Origin: Gallionella sp.
GTDB taxonomy: Bacteria > Pseudomonadota > Gammaproteobacteria > Burkholderiales > Gallionellaceae
Assembly: GCA_025362155.1 (NCBI GenBank)
Contig: JANYHX010000154.1
Span: 1 to 13,549, forward strand
Direction: 5' to 3'
Length of the DNA stretch: 13,549 bases
Every line of letters starts with the position of its first letter. Within the stretch, counting starts at the first letter, position 1. A program made the translations under genes and the position numbers. Below the pieces are notes generated by a model. The model was not told the DNA's origin and made no database searches. It saw only the letters and a list, made by a program, of their open reading frames with translations. This document shows positions 7,791 to 13,549 of the stretch, in pieces.

Positions 7791-7797
7791 CACGGGA

Positions 7798-7831
7798 ACT
7801 ATATATTACCTTCGTTCATCGCGACGAAAAT
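7798..7831 (-). promoter_or_regulatory. Weak promoter-like sequence upstream of gspG
   Basis: On the minus strand an AT-rich block contains TAATAT (7803-7808) and, overlapping it, TATAGT (7798-7803), both resembling a -10 element. The matching -35 positions are poor: ATTTTC lies 17 bases upstream of TAATAT. An inverted repeat TTCGT / ACGAA (7811-7828) lies in the spacer. An internal promoter for the secretion block is plausible because this is the largest intergenic gap in the window (109 bases). The evidence is thin. Confidence 0.3.
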
Positions 7832-7864
7832 TGATTGGCGAAAAATTTCCCATGCCGGTTTATA

Positions 7865-8578
7865 TCACTTGGCCGAGATCAACTCTGTGTAGTCATGCAG
7901 CAACTCGTCCGGGGATGCAAAACCATCTATACGCAGCCATAGCTTACCCGGCGCCGCTCGCAAATAGGTTAGAGGTACATGGTTCATCTTGTCGCCACGA
8001 TACGCGTCAAATCCTTTCTGTGCCGCAACGCTCGCTCCCACCGTGCCTGTGTAAAAATTCCATTGTGATCCAGCCTTGTATTTCTGAGCATATTTTCTTA
8101 GTACCGCTGTGGTGTCTTGCTCAGGGTCTATCGAGATGGAGACCATGTGCACCTTGTCACGGTTCTTGCCAAGCTTGGCCTGGAATTTCGAGAAGGTTTC
8201 ACTGGTCAGGGGACATATTTCCGTGCAGGAGGTATAAATGAAGTTCAGCACTACCGGCCGACCATCATCCAGCTCTTGAGCCAGTTCAACGGTTTTATTA
8301 TCACTGCGCATGAGTGTGACTGGCGGGATGGTGTAGCTCACCGTCGTGCGTTTTACTTCCTTTTTGGTTCCTATGTCTTGCATCATATGGTGGTGGACAT
8401 GTGACTCGTCGCGCTTTACCTTCATGTGTTCATGATCTTCTGCGCTCATGCCTGGCATCGTCATACTTTCATGGTTTGCATTGGTGTCGTCTGCGTGAAC
8501 TGATTGGATAGCGGGGGGGACTATCCCGACCAGTACCAACATTACCACTCCGAGTATGTATTTGATGAGTGTGTGCAT
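7865..8578 (-). CDS. SCO1/SenC family copper protein with His/Met-rich N-terminal segment
   Basis: This 237-residue thioredoxin-fold protein is exported by a signal peptide with probable cleavage after SVHA (residue 29). SCO proteins carry copper to the CuA site of cytochrome oxidases or act in periplasmic thiol redox. The copper ligands are all present: Cys118 and Cys122 in CTEICP, and His200 in NHVPLTYL. Between the signal and the fold lies a Met/His-rich stretch (about 36-66, with HESMTMPGM, EDHEHM and HVHHHMM) that could bind extra copper. No C-terminal membrane anchor is seen. It starts 74 bases after the cytochrome fusion gene, with GGAAGG seven bases before the ATG. No cytochrome oxidase subunit gene is in the window, so its client may be elsewhere or may be a neighbour. 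Confidence 0.93.
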   Translation of the reverse strand: MHTLIKYILGVVMLVLVGIVPPAIQSVHADDTNANHESMTMPGMSAEDHEHMKVKRDESHVHHHMMQDIGTKKEVKRTTVSYTIPPVTLMRSDNKTVELAQELDDGRPVVLNFIYTSCTEICPLTSETFSKFQAKLGKNRDKVHMVSISIDPEQDTTAVLRKYAQKYKAGSQWNFYTGTVGASVAAQKGFDAYRGDKMNHVPLTYLRAAPGKLWLRIDGFASPDELLHDYTELISAK

Positions 8579-8652
8579 TAAATGACCTTCCGGTAACTTA
8601 AAAAGTTTGCTTATCCATTTTGCTCTGGCAACACCAAGCCTCCATATATATT

Positions 8653-10356
8653 CTAAGGGACGATCCAGGCGCCGTCAGGCACAACCTGCGTACCTTTCAG
8701 GTCAGCGAAGCGAGCAAGGTATCCCCCCTTGGAAGCAAAACGCTGACCCTGCGCAAGCGTCAGGTGCGGATAGTAACCGGTAATAATGCGATGGCCGATG
8801 GTATCCTCGAAACGCTCGACCAAATAGTCCGGTACAAAAGTATCGACCATATGGCTTAGTGTCTCGGAAAGCAGGCCGCAGGCAAGAAAGGTGTCCGCCT
8901 GCACCTGCTCGGCCACGACCGGAATATGCCGAATCCGGAACCAGCCAAACGCAAAATCGACGCCGACGCTACGCTGCCTGGGCAGCGCAAATGGATAGGT
9001 GATAAGTGTGCGGGCGCGCCAGTCCGTAGGAAGCAAGGAGTGCTCGCTCCCTCCCATCAACCCCGACATGAACACGGTGTCCGGCGCCACTGGTGCACTG
9101 CCAAGAGTCATGAGGTCGTCCGGACGCAGCCATAAAACCAGCGCGTCCGCACTTGAAGCCTGGCGCACGGCTTTAGCAACGCCTTGGCCGGGCGCACCCG
9201 CCGGAAGGACATGGCTGCGCACCGTGACATCGCTGTGTTCGAGCGCTGCAGCAAATGCTTGGGCGCCCGCCTCCCCGCTGTCACCGGCGCGATAAATCTG
9301 CTGCACCACTTTCACCGCTTTGTCGCTGCCAGGTTTGAGTATCCTGTTTGCAATCAACCCCGCCTCCAACTCCACGCCTTTGGAGAAGTAAATGGAATAG
9401 AAATCCTGGTCGGCATCAACCGGCGGTGCCTCAACATTCGGGAAGAGACAGGGCACGGCCTGGTGTTCACAGAATGCGTGCACCGGCTCCCAGTTCATGC
9501 CGCCCAACCCTGACACCACGGCCAAGACCGGCTCCTTGGCGAAATGCCGTTCGAGTTGATCCTGCCAGGTCGCTGCCTCACCAGTCAGCTTCCAGACATG
9601 CAGTTCCCACAGACGATTGACCTTGAACATCATTCTGCTGAATGTCGTCTTGCCCGAGGAGCGCAGGCTCGGAGTCGGGCCGCGTTGGCGTACGTTCCTG
9701 TCGGCGAAGAATTGCTCAAGCACATTGAGCATGCCGCGAGCTTTAACGGGATCGGCATCCGGCGTGATGATGGTAGCAAAATGGAGCACCGTATCTGTGA
9801 CCCCGGGAGATTTAGGCTTGTCGAGATGCTTCAGGTAAGCGATGAGCGCCAACATGTCGGCATCGTCCAGATTGAAGTGTGGCATTAAATAGCTTAGCGG
9901 CTTGCCTTCTGAATCAAGACCCTCGCGAATCGCCCTCGCAAGGGTCTCATCAGTATACGGATCGCGATCTGCGCGTATGCTCACGACATACGGCAGATCT
10001 GGCTCCTCGCCACTGGAATCGCGTTGGTGGAAGAGATATCGCCCAGTGATCGGTGGGATGGCGATGCGTCCGGCTTTTGAGCCAAAACCGCTGCGCCGGT
10101 GGCAATTTACACAGGCCGCATCCACACCCTCCATGCGTATGTCGGCCTCGCGGATCGCCTCGAGCGGTTTGCCCGAGCTCAGCACGCCATGCCGGTAGAT
10201 TGACTCTCCCACATTCGTTATTGAGTCACCACGCGCGTAGCCCATGGGCATGACCAGCGCCGCAAACAGGAAGATCATGGCGACCTTACAAATGGACGCG
10301 GCTACGTGAAGAAACCGAAGCACGTGACAGATTCCCAAGTTGATTGAAACGCGCAC
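8653..10356 (-). CDS. Fusion of a monohaem cytochrome c domain and a periplasmic ligand-binding (Peripla_BP_6-like) domain
   Basis: This 567-residue exported protein has a signal region up to about residue 41, with a long n-region. A class I cytochrome c domain follows (about 45-180), with one CVNCH haem site (Cys82, Cys85, His86), then RRSGFGS and PPITGRYLF, and a probable axial Met158 in YLMPHF. From about 187 to the end it resembles a type I periplasmic binding protein of the branched-chain amino acid ABC transporter kind. Examples are EPVLAVVSGLGGMNWEPVHA, followed by a C-x6-C pair (Cys296, Cys303) and DFYSIYFSKGVELEAGLIAN. No permease or ATPase gene is near, so a transport role is doubtful; redox-coupled ligand sensing or electron transfer is an inference. 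The GTG start at 10356 overlaps the upstream TAG by one base and has GGGAG ten bases upstream. Confidence 0.88.
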   Translation of the reverse strand: MRVSINLGICHVLRFLHVAASICKVAMIFLFAALVMPMGYARGDSITNVGESIYRHGVLSSGKPLEAIREADIRMEGVDAACVNCHRRSGFGSKAGRIAIPPITGRYLFHQRDSSGEEPDLPYVVSIRADRDPYTDETLARAIREGLDSEGKPLSYLMPHFNLDDADMLALIAYLKHLDKPKSPGVTDTVLHFATIITPDADPVKARGMLNVLEQFFADRNVRQRGPTPSLRSSGKTTFSRMMFKVNRLWELHVWKLTGEAATWQDQLERHFAKEPVLAVVSGLGGMNWEPVHAFCEHQAVPCLFPNVEAPPVDADQDFYSIYFSKGVELEAGLIANRILKPGSDKAVKVVQQIYRAGDSGEAGAQAFAAALEHSDVTVRSHVLPAGAPGQGVAKAVRQASSADALVLWLRPDDLMTLGSAPVAPDTVFMSGLMGGSEHSLLPTDWRARTLITYPFALPRQRSVGVDFAFGWFRIRHIPVVAEQVQADTFLACGLLSETLSHMVDTFVPDYLVERFEDTIGHRIITGYYPHLTLAQGQRFASKGGYLARFADLKGTQVVPDGAWIVP

Positions 10357-11189
10357 TACCGGGCATCTCCCGACCTGAGCGGGGAGGTGGCATCAATCAA
10401 AGCCGCATTGTGCCGCCCCTGCCGGATGGGTTTAGGTTTAGCGAATATCTGGTCTTCCAGCGGCGGATTGAGCGAGATTTTGTCGATCACCATCTTGTCA
10501 GCCGCCTTGGCGGTGTCGGTGCCGGTTTCAATTGTGAACGGTATCTGCACACCCTCAATCGTCCGGTAGTTACGGTAAAACACCGACACCGTATTCGACT
10601 GGCCTAAGGCGCTGCGGGACTCGCGATCGTATTTTATATCCAGGAAGGTCTGCGCATCGATCCACACGGAGTGGCTGACACCTGAAGGCAGCTTGACATT
10701 CAGACGATAGGCCTTGTGCCCCTCGATTTCGTCGACGCCGTCCAACGCCACCGCAATGCCCTTGGCCTGGTAATCCAGCAGCGGGCCGTCGATGCCCTGC
10801 GCATCCCGCGCGAAGCTCAACTCCTGGTCAGTGTAGGGTTGCAGCTCAGGCATGCCGTTTTTCGACGGACGCTGCTTCCAGCCTTGAGTGCCGTCAAACC
10901 TGCGTTCAGTCATCTGGGTTTGCGCTTTAATCTCAAAACGTGTCTTGTTGGGGCGCTTCATCTCCAGAACAAACGGGAGACTCGGCGCAGTAGCATGGGC
11001 ACGCTCGATGTGGCCGACCCAAACCATGGTCTGGATTTTCCGCCATGCCTCCAAGCCCCCTCTAGCCGCAACATTTTTCTCGACAATCTGGGCTGGGGTT
11101 AATCCTTTGGGGGAGACTGTCTCATTCGCGCAGACTAGTGCAGAGAAACAACCGGCGAGCATCCACACTGCGATCCGTTTCATGAACAT
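10356..11189 (-). CDS. LolA-like 'outer membrane lipoprotein-sorting' family protein, second tandem copy
   Basis: This 277-residue exported protein has a signal peptide (about 1-21, MKRIAVWMLAGCFSALVCA). The mature part opens with LTPAQIVEKNVAARGGLEAWRKIQTM, a segment common to periplasmic LolA-like beta-cup proteins. Later stretches VLEMKRPNKTRFEIKA, FDGTQGWKQRPS, GPLLDYQAKG, HKAYRLNVKLPSG and VFYRNYRTIEGVQIPFTIET align throughout with the neighbour at 11189-11998, so the two are tandem paralogues. True LolA carries lipoproteins to the outer membrane. Members of this wider family bind other hydrophobic ligands or have no known role. The C-terminal tail (about 250-277) is absent from the neighbour. 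It starts at the TAATG overlap with the upstream stop. No ribosome binding site is visible, so coupling is likely; ATG 11183 is an alternative. Confidence 0.82.
   Translation of the reverse strand: MFMKRIAVWMLAGCFSALVCANETVSPKGLTPAQIVEKNVAARGGLEAWRKIQTMVWVGHIERAHATAPSLPFVLEMKRPNKTRFEIKAQTQMTERRFDGTQGWKQRPSKNGMPELQPYTDQELSFARDAQGIDGPLLDYQAKGIAVALDGVDEIEGHKAYRLNVKLPSGVSHSVWIDAQTFLDIKYDRESRSALGQSNTVSVFYRNYRTIEGVQIPFTIETGTDTAKAADKMVIDKISLNPPLEDQIFAKPKPIRQGRHNAALIDATSPLRSGDAR
10367..10371 (-). promoter_or_regulatory. Ribosome binding site for the GTG start of the cytochrome fusion gene
   Basis: GGGAG lies ten bases before the GTG at 10356, inside the end of the preceding LolA-like gene. It supports the GTG start over the internal Met27, whose signal peptide would lack a positively charged n-region. 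Confidence 0.5.
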
Positions 11190-11998
11190 TACTTTGGGAA
11201 GGATACATTGGATAGCTGCGATTTTGAGAATAATATATCCTCCATCGGTTGATTGACTTTCACCTGATCAATAAACATTTTGTGATGCTGTTTATCCCCT
11301 TCGACCACGGTATCCAGGACATGCGCCACGGTCAGTCCCTTCTCGGTCTTGTAATCGCGATAATAAATGGCGACGTTATGAAATTTACCGTCCAGTTTGC
11401 GCGGCTCACCGTCGATTTTTAGTTCCAGGAAGCTCGCCGCATCGACCCACACATGCCGCTGCTCGCCGTTTTTCATGGTCAGCTTTAGTTTGTAGGCACG
11501 GTGATCCTCAACGGATTCCATCTTCTGCAACTCAACCTTGGTGCCCTTATTGACGTAATCGACAAGTGGGCCGTCCAACTCCTGCCACGCGGCGGCTGCC
11601 TTGGCCTCGTCAGACGTGAAGGGCTCGATTTCCTCGCGCCCCAGGAATGGCCTTGCCTTCCAGCCTTGTGCGCCGTCGTAGGCCTGCACGGATGTTTGGT
11701 CTTGGAAGCGAATTTCCAATCGGCTTTTGTGCGATCGCTTCATTTTCATCACGAATGGCAGTTCCGAATTTTTTGTGCCGCCGGCTTCCATTCGACCCGA
11801 CAGGGTTAATGTGTTGACCGCCTGCCAAGCCTTCAATCCGCCGCGTGCAGCCACGTTCTTAGCGACAATTTGGGTCGCAGTGAGCTTACTCTTCGATGTG
11901 GCGGTGGGCGATGTAGCGGTGGGCGATACAGCGGCCGAGGCCGCGACTGAAACCAGGCCAAATGCCAAGGCAGATGCCAAGAAAAGAAATCGTTTCAT
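11189..11998 (-). CDS. LolA-like 'outer membrane lipoprotein-sorting' family protein, first tandem copy
   Basis: This 269-residue exported protein has the signal peptide MKRFLFLASALAFGLVSVAASA. A short Thr/Ser/Pro linker follows (SPTATSPTATSKSK), encoded by a 15-base tandem duplication. The LolA-like domain opens with LTATQIVAKNVAARGGLKAW and continues with ELPFVMKMKRSHKSRLEIRF, YDGAQGWKARPF, LDGPLVDYVNKG and IYYRDYKTEKGLTVAHVLDT. These match the next gene in order and spacing. The ATG at 11998 is chosen because GGAGG lies eight bases upstream. The frame is open to an ATG at 12013, but that codon overlaps the ribosome binding site. Function beyond periplasmic binding of a hydrophobic ligand or lipoprotein cannot be stated. 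Confidence 0.82.
   Translation of the reverse strand: MKRFLFLASALAFGLVSVAASAAVSPTATSPTATSKSKLTATQIVAKNVAARGGLKAWQAVNTLTLSGRMEAGGTKNSELPFVMKMKRSHKSRLEIRFQDQTSVQAYDGAQGWKARPFLGREEIEPFTSDEAKAAAAWQELDGPLVDYVNKGTKVELQKMESVEDHRAYKLKLTMKNGEQRHVWVDAASFLELKIDGEPRKLDGKFHNVAIYYRDYKTEKGLTVAHVLDTVVEGDKQHHKMFIDQVKVNQPMEDILFSKSQLSNVSFPK
11901..11930 (-). repeat. 15-base tandem duplication encoding SPTAT-SPTAT
   Basis: Two adjacent 15-base units (gcggtgggcgatgta and gcggtgggcgataca on the plus strand), differing at two bases, lengthen the linker after the signal peptide of the first LolA-like protein by five residues. The second LolA-like protein lacks the linker. Confidence 0.75.
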
Positions 11999-12006
11999 TA
12001 TTACAT

Positions 12007-12011
12007 CCTCC
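12007..12011 (-). promoter_or_regulatory. Ribosome binding site deciding the start of the first LolA-like gene
   Basis: GGAGG is eight bases before the ATG at 11998. The upstream in-frame ATG at 12013 overlaps this site and has no ribosome binding site of its own. Confidence 0.8.
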
Positions 12012-12043
12012 ATTTATGCGCCACACTTTGCGCTCTTGCGCCA

Positions 12044-12568
12044 TTATTCAACCAACAACCCTTCAGCATGAAAAGAGCCGATCATCACATCGACGCGATC
12101 TCCGAATTTTACCAGATTGCCCTTGTTGGAAAATACCATCCAGTATTGTTTGCCAGCCTCTGATGTGCCGGTTTGCCGCAGCTGGCCAATTTTCTCCATG
12201 ACCGGAACCTGGAGCATCGCATGGCTACGTTGGCCGAACAGGTAGGGTGTTGCAAGCTTGTCATTGAGCACCTTGGCTCGCGCGGGGTTGGTAACGCGAT
12301 AACTGAAACGAATGAGGTTGCCTGACGCCGTCCATTGCACCAGCAGATTATCGACACCCCAAACCGACTGGTAATAGCCCTTGGCACTGCTCGGTACTGT
12401 GGGCGGGTGATACGGTGATGTCTTGCGCGCCGGGGTAGGCGGCGCCACAGCCGCCGCGCTAGCCCCCTGTACCGGCTGGGCCATGGTCGGCAATATGAAC
12501 ATACAGCTCGCAAGTACAACCACGAGCTGCAATGTCTTGCTGCCAGAAGCTGAGTGGATGCGCATCAT
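12044..12568 (-). CDS. Unrecognised exported protein with Pro/Ala linker
   Basis: I do not recognise the family with confidence. From the ATG at 12568 the protein has 174 residues: an N-terminal hydrophobic segment (about 12-30), a Pro/Ala-rich linker (about 38-62) and a C-terminal domain (about 65-174) with the motifs YYQSVWGVDNLLVQWT, ASGNLIRFSYRVTNP, RSHAMLQVPVMEKIGQLRQ and FGDRVDVMIGSFHAEGL. The hydrophobic part contains LASC (Cys22), which fits a lipobox but sits inside a longer hydrophobic run, so a normal signal peptide ending near TMAQ is equally possible. GAAGGA nine bases upstream supports 12568 or the adjacent ATG 12565. The frame stays open to a TTG at 12652 without a ribosome binding site. 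It ends 45 bases before the first LolA-like gene, so co-transcription is likely. Confidence 0.75.
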   Translation of the reverse strand: MMRIHSASGSKTLQLVVVLASCMFILPTMAQPVQGASAAAVAPPTPARKTSPYHPPTVPSSAKGYYQSVWGVDNLLVQWTASGNLIRFSYRVTNPARAKVLNDKLATPYLFGQRSHAMLQVPVMEKIGQLRQTGTSEAGKQYWMVFSNKGNLVKFGDRVDVMIGSFHAEGLLVE

Positions 12569-12577
12569 CCTAGTATG

Positions 12578-12583
12578 TCCTTC
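12578..12583 (-). promoter_or_regulatory. Ribosome binding site deciding the start of the unrecognised exported protein
   Basis: GAAGGA lies nine bases before the ATG at 12568. It supports this start over the TTG at 12652 and the in-frame ATG at 12640, which lack such a site. Confidence 0.6.
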
Positions 12584-12658
12584 TTCAACCCTACCTTTGC
12601 AACGCGACATTCTGGGTACTGCTGTGTCGATAATCCTCATGTTCCCAGCCAAACATTA

Positions 12659-13549
12659 TCAATTCGCGCCAGTCAACGGGACTACCTGAGTTGTAACCGT
12701 CGTGCTACCAGTTAGTAAATAGTTCACGTTCAGATTTGCCGACTTGCTTCCTAATGGCAGTATAGGCTTAAACCTCACACTGATTGTGCAATTTAAACCT
12801 GCCCCCAAACTTGCCGAACAGTTATTGGTAAACGCAAAGTTATTGGGGTTGCTACCGCTCAGCGTTGGGGTATTGATAGTCAACGCGCCGGGGCTATTGT
12901 TGGTCAAGGTCAAAGTTAATGTGGTGGTAGACCCTGTGGTATGGGTGCCGAGCGCCAATGACGCAGGCAATACTAACACCTGACCATTGCCGGGCAAGCT
13001 CACTATTTGCGTAGCCGTTATACTGCCCGACATTTCTTTCAGCGTCAGCGTAGCCGCCTTGCTACCTGTCGTAGTCGGCTTGAATGCCACGTCGACGGTA
13101 CAGGTCGCACCCGGCAAAATCGTCCCGACCGTAGCGCAACTAGAGGGCTTGCCAGTAATGGAGGCAATATATTGATTTCCATTGACACCAATTGCTGCGC
13201 TGTTGAAACTCAGCGGCCCGATGCCATTATTAGTGATGGTCACGGTCTTGTTCACACTGGTCGTATTCAATAGTTCATTACCGAACGCGACGAATGTAGG
13301 TGATACGCTTGCTGACGGCGCCACACCTGTGCCGGACAACGCAACACTCTGGATTCCGGCCGTATCTGCTACGGCAAGCCTGGCTGTCTTAAGCCCTGCA
13401 GATGTAGGCTCGAACGTCAAAGTGAACGTACAGAATGCACCGGGCTGCATGATCGTGCCCATAGCCCCGCAGTTGTTGGTCTGTGTAAATTGGGCCGACA
13501 AGGGTGCTGCGCCGCCGTAGGTCAATGGCCCCAGCCCCGTATTAGTCAA
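12659..13549 (-). CDS. HYDIN / choice-of-anchor-D Ig-like repeat protein, C-terminal part (5' end off the right edge)
   Basis: The last 296 residues of a repetitive beta-rich extracytoplasmic protein are visible. Three Ig-like repeats of about 80 to 110 residues occur: about 1-78 (truncated at its start), 79-190 and 191-296. Each follows the pattern TNxGxGPL, then a paired NNC...C or SSC...C, a FxPTxxGxK-type turn and a closing LSGTG, LPGNG or LTGAN. The Cys pairs are 27/40, 138/150 and 244/254, probably one disulphide per repeat. These repeats resemble those annotated as choice-of-anchor D or ASPM/SPD-2/HYDIN domains in surface proteins. No PEP-CTERM, LPXTG or membrane anchor follows the last repeat. 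It could be a surface or secreted product of this locus, but nothing proves that. The next gene starts 90 bases later without a visible terminator. Confidence 0.85.
   Translation of the reverse strand: MTNTGLGPLTYGGAAPLSAQFTQTNNCGAMGTIMQPGAFCTFTLTFEPTSAGLKTARLAVADTAGIQSVALSGTGVAPSASVSPTFVAFGNELLNTTSVNKTVTITNNGIGPLSFNSAAIGVNGNQYIASITGKPSSCATVGTILPGATCTVDVAFKPTTTGSKAATLTLKEMSGSITATQIVSLPGNGQVLVLPASLALGTHTTGSTTTLTLTLTNNSPGALTINTPTLSGSNPNNFAFTNNCSASLGAGLNCTISVRFKPILPLGSKSANLNVNYLLTGSTTVTTQVVPLTGAN

Noticed and set aside
7705..8241. Open plus-strand frame of 178 codons across the gspG/SCO gap
   Set aside because: It is antisense to the SCO gene and the gspG leader, and the translation has no family features. 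It is a shadow of the coding strand.
8579..8652. Possible 15-codon reading frame and a small AACTT/AAGTT hairpin between the cytochrome and SCO genes
   Set aside because: The frame has no ribosome binding site, and the hairpin has five pairs with no T run. Neither supports a gene or terminator.
11999..12043. Repeated GCGC motifs between the unrecognised gene and the first LolA-like gene, as a possible terminator
   Set aside because: The best stem is only four base pairs and no T run follows. Read-through is expected.
12109..12519. Second minus-strand frame of 136 codons within the unrecognised exported protein gene
   Set aside because: It is Arg- and Cys-rich with no ribosome binding site. 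The overlapping frame has a signal-like segment, a linker and a coherent domain.
1..13549. CRISPR arrays, tRNA or rRNA genes, insertion sequences and attachment sites
   Set aside because: No array-like repeats, RNA gene signatures, transposase genes or flanking duplications were seen. Nearly all of the window is occupied by minus-strand genes.

Overview
The window looks like a chromosomal segment of a Gram-negative proteobacterium. The signs are an outer-membrane secretin with a lipobox, type II secretion / type IV pilus assembly proteins, Sec signal peptides, a periplasmic c-type cytochrome, an SCO copper protein and good Shine-Dalgarno sites. A betaproteobacterium is my best guess, but nothing in the sequence fixes the taxon. 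All recognisable genes lie on the minus strand, so transcription runs from right to left. Genes are packed tightly with many one- or four-base start/stop overlaps. No intergenic gap exceeds about 110 bases and no clear intrinsic terminator is visible.

Right part (13549 to 7865), an envelope and redox module. In transcription order it holds: the C-terminal part of a protein made of HYDIN / choice-of-anchor-D Ig-like repeats; an unrecognised exported protein; two tandem paralogues of the LolA-like 'outer membrane lipoprotein-sorting' family; a fusion of a monohaem cytochrome c domain to a periplasmic ligand-binding domain; and an SCO1/SenC copper protein with a His/Met-rich N-terminal segment. 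In sampled lines this part is more GC-rich than the left part, at least across the cytochrome and LolA-like genes.

Left part (7755 to 1), an atypical type II secretion-like / type IV pilus-like assembly operon. In order: major pseudopilin GspG, platform protein GspF, ATPase GspE, then PilM-, PilN-, PilO- and PilP/GspC-like proteins, and a lipoprotein secretin that runs off the left edge. Within the window the set lacks minor pseudopilins, a canonical GspL/M pair and a prepilin peptidase. The 109-base gap before gspG holds a 12-base direct repeat pair and weak promoter-like sequence. A hairpin follows the gspG stop.

Working model (inference): the secretion-like machine and the upstream periplasmic/redox proteins form one functional locus. 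The machine may move one or more upstream envelope proteins to the cell surface. A precedent in concept is the atypical OxpG type II system of Geobacter sulfurreducens, which is linked to export of the multicopper protein OmpB. The cytochrome/binding-protein fusion and the SCO protein suggest redox sensing, copper handling or electron transfer, but no substrate can be named from sequence alone.
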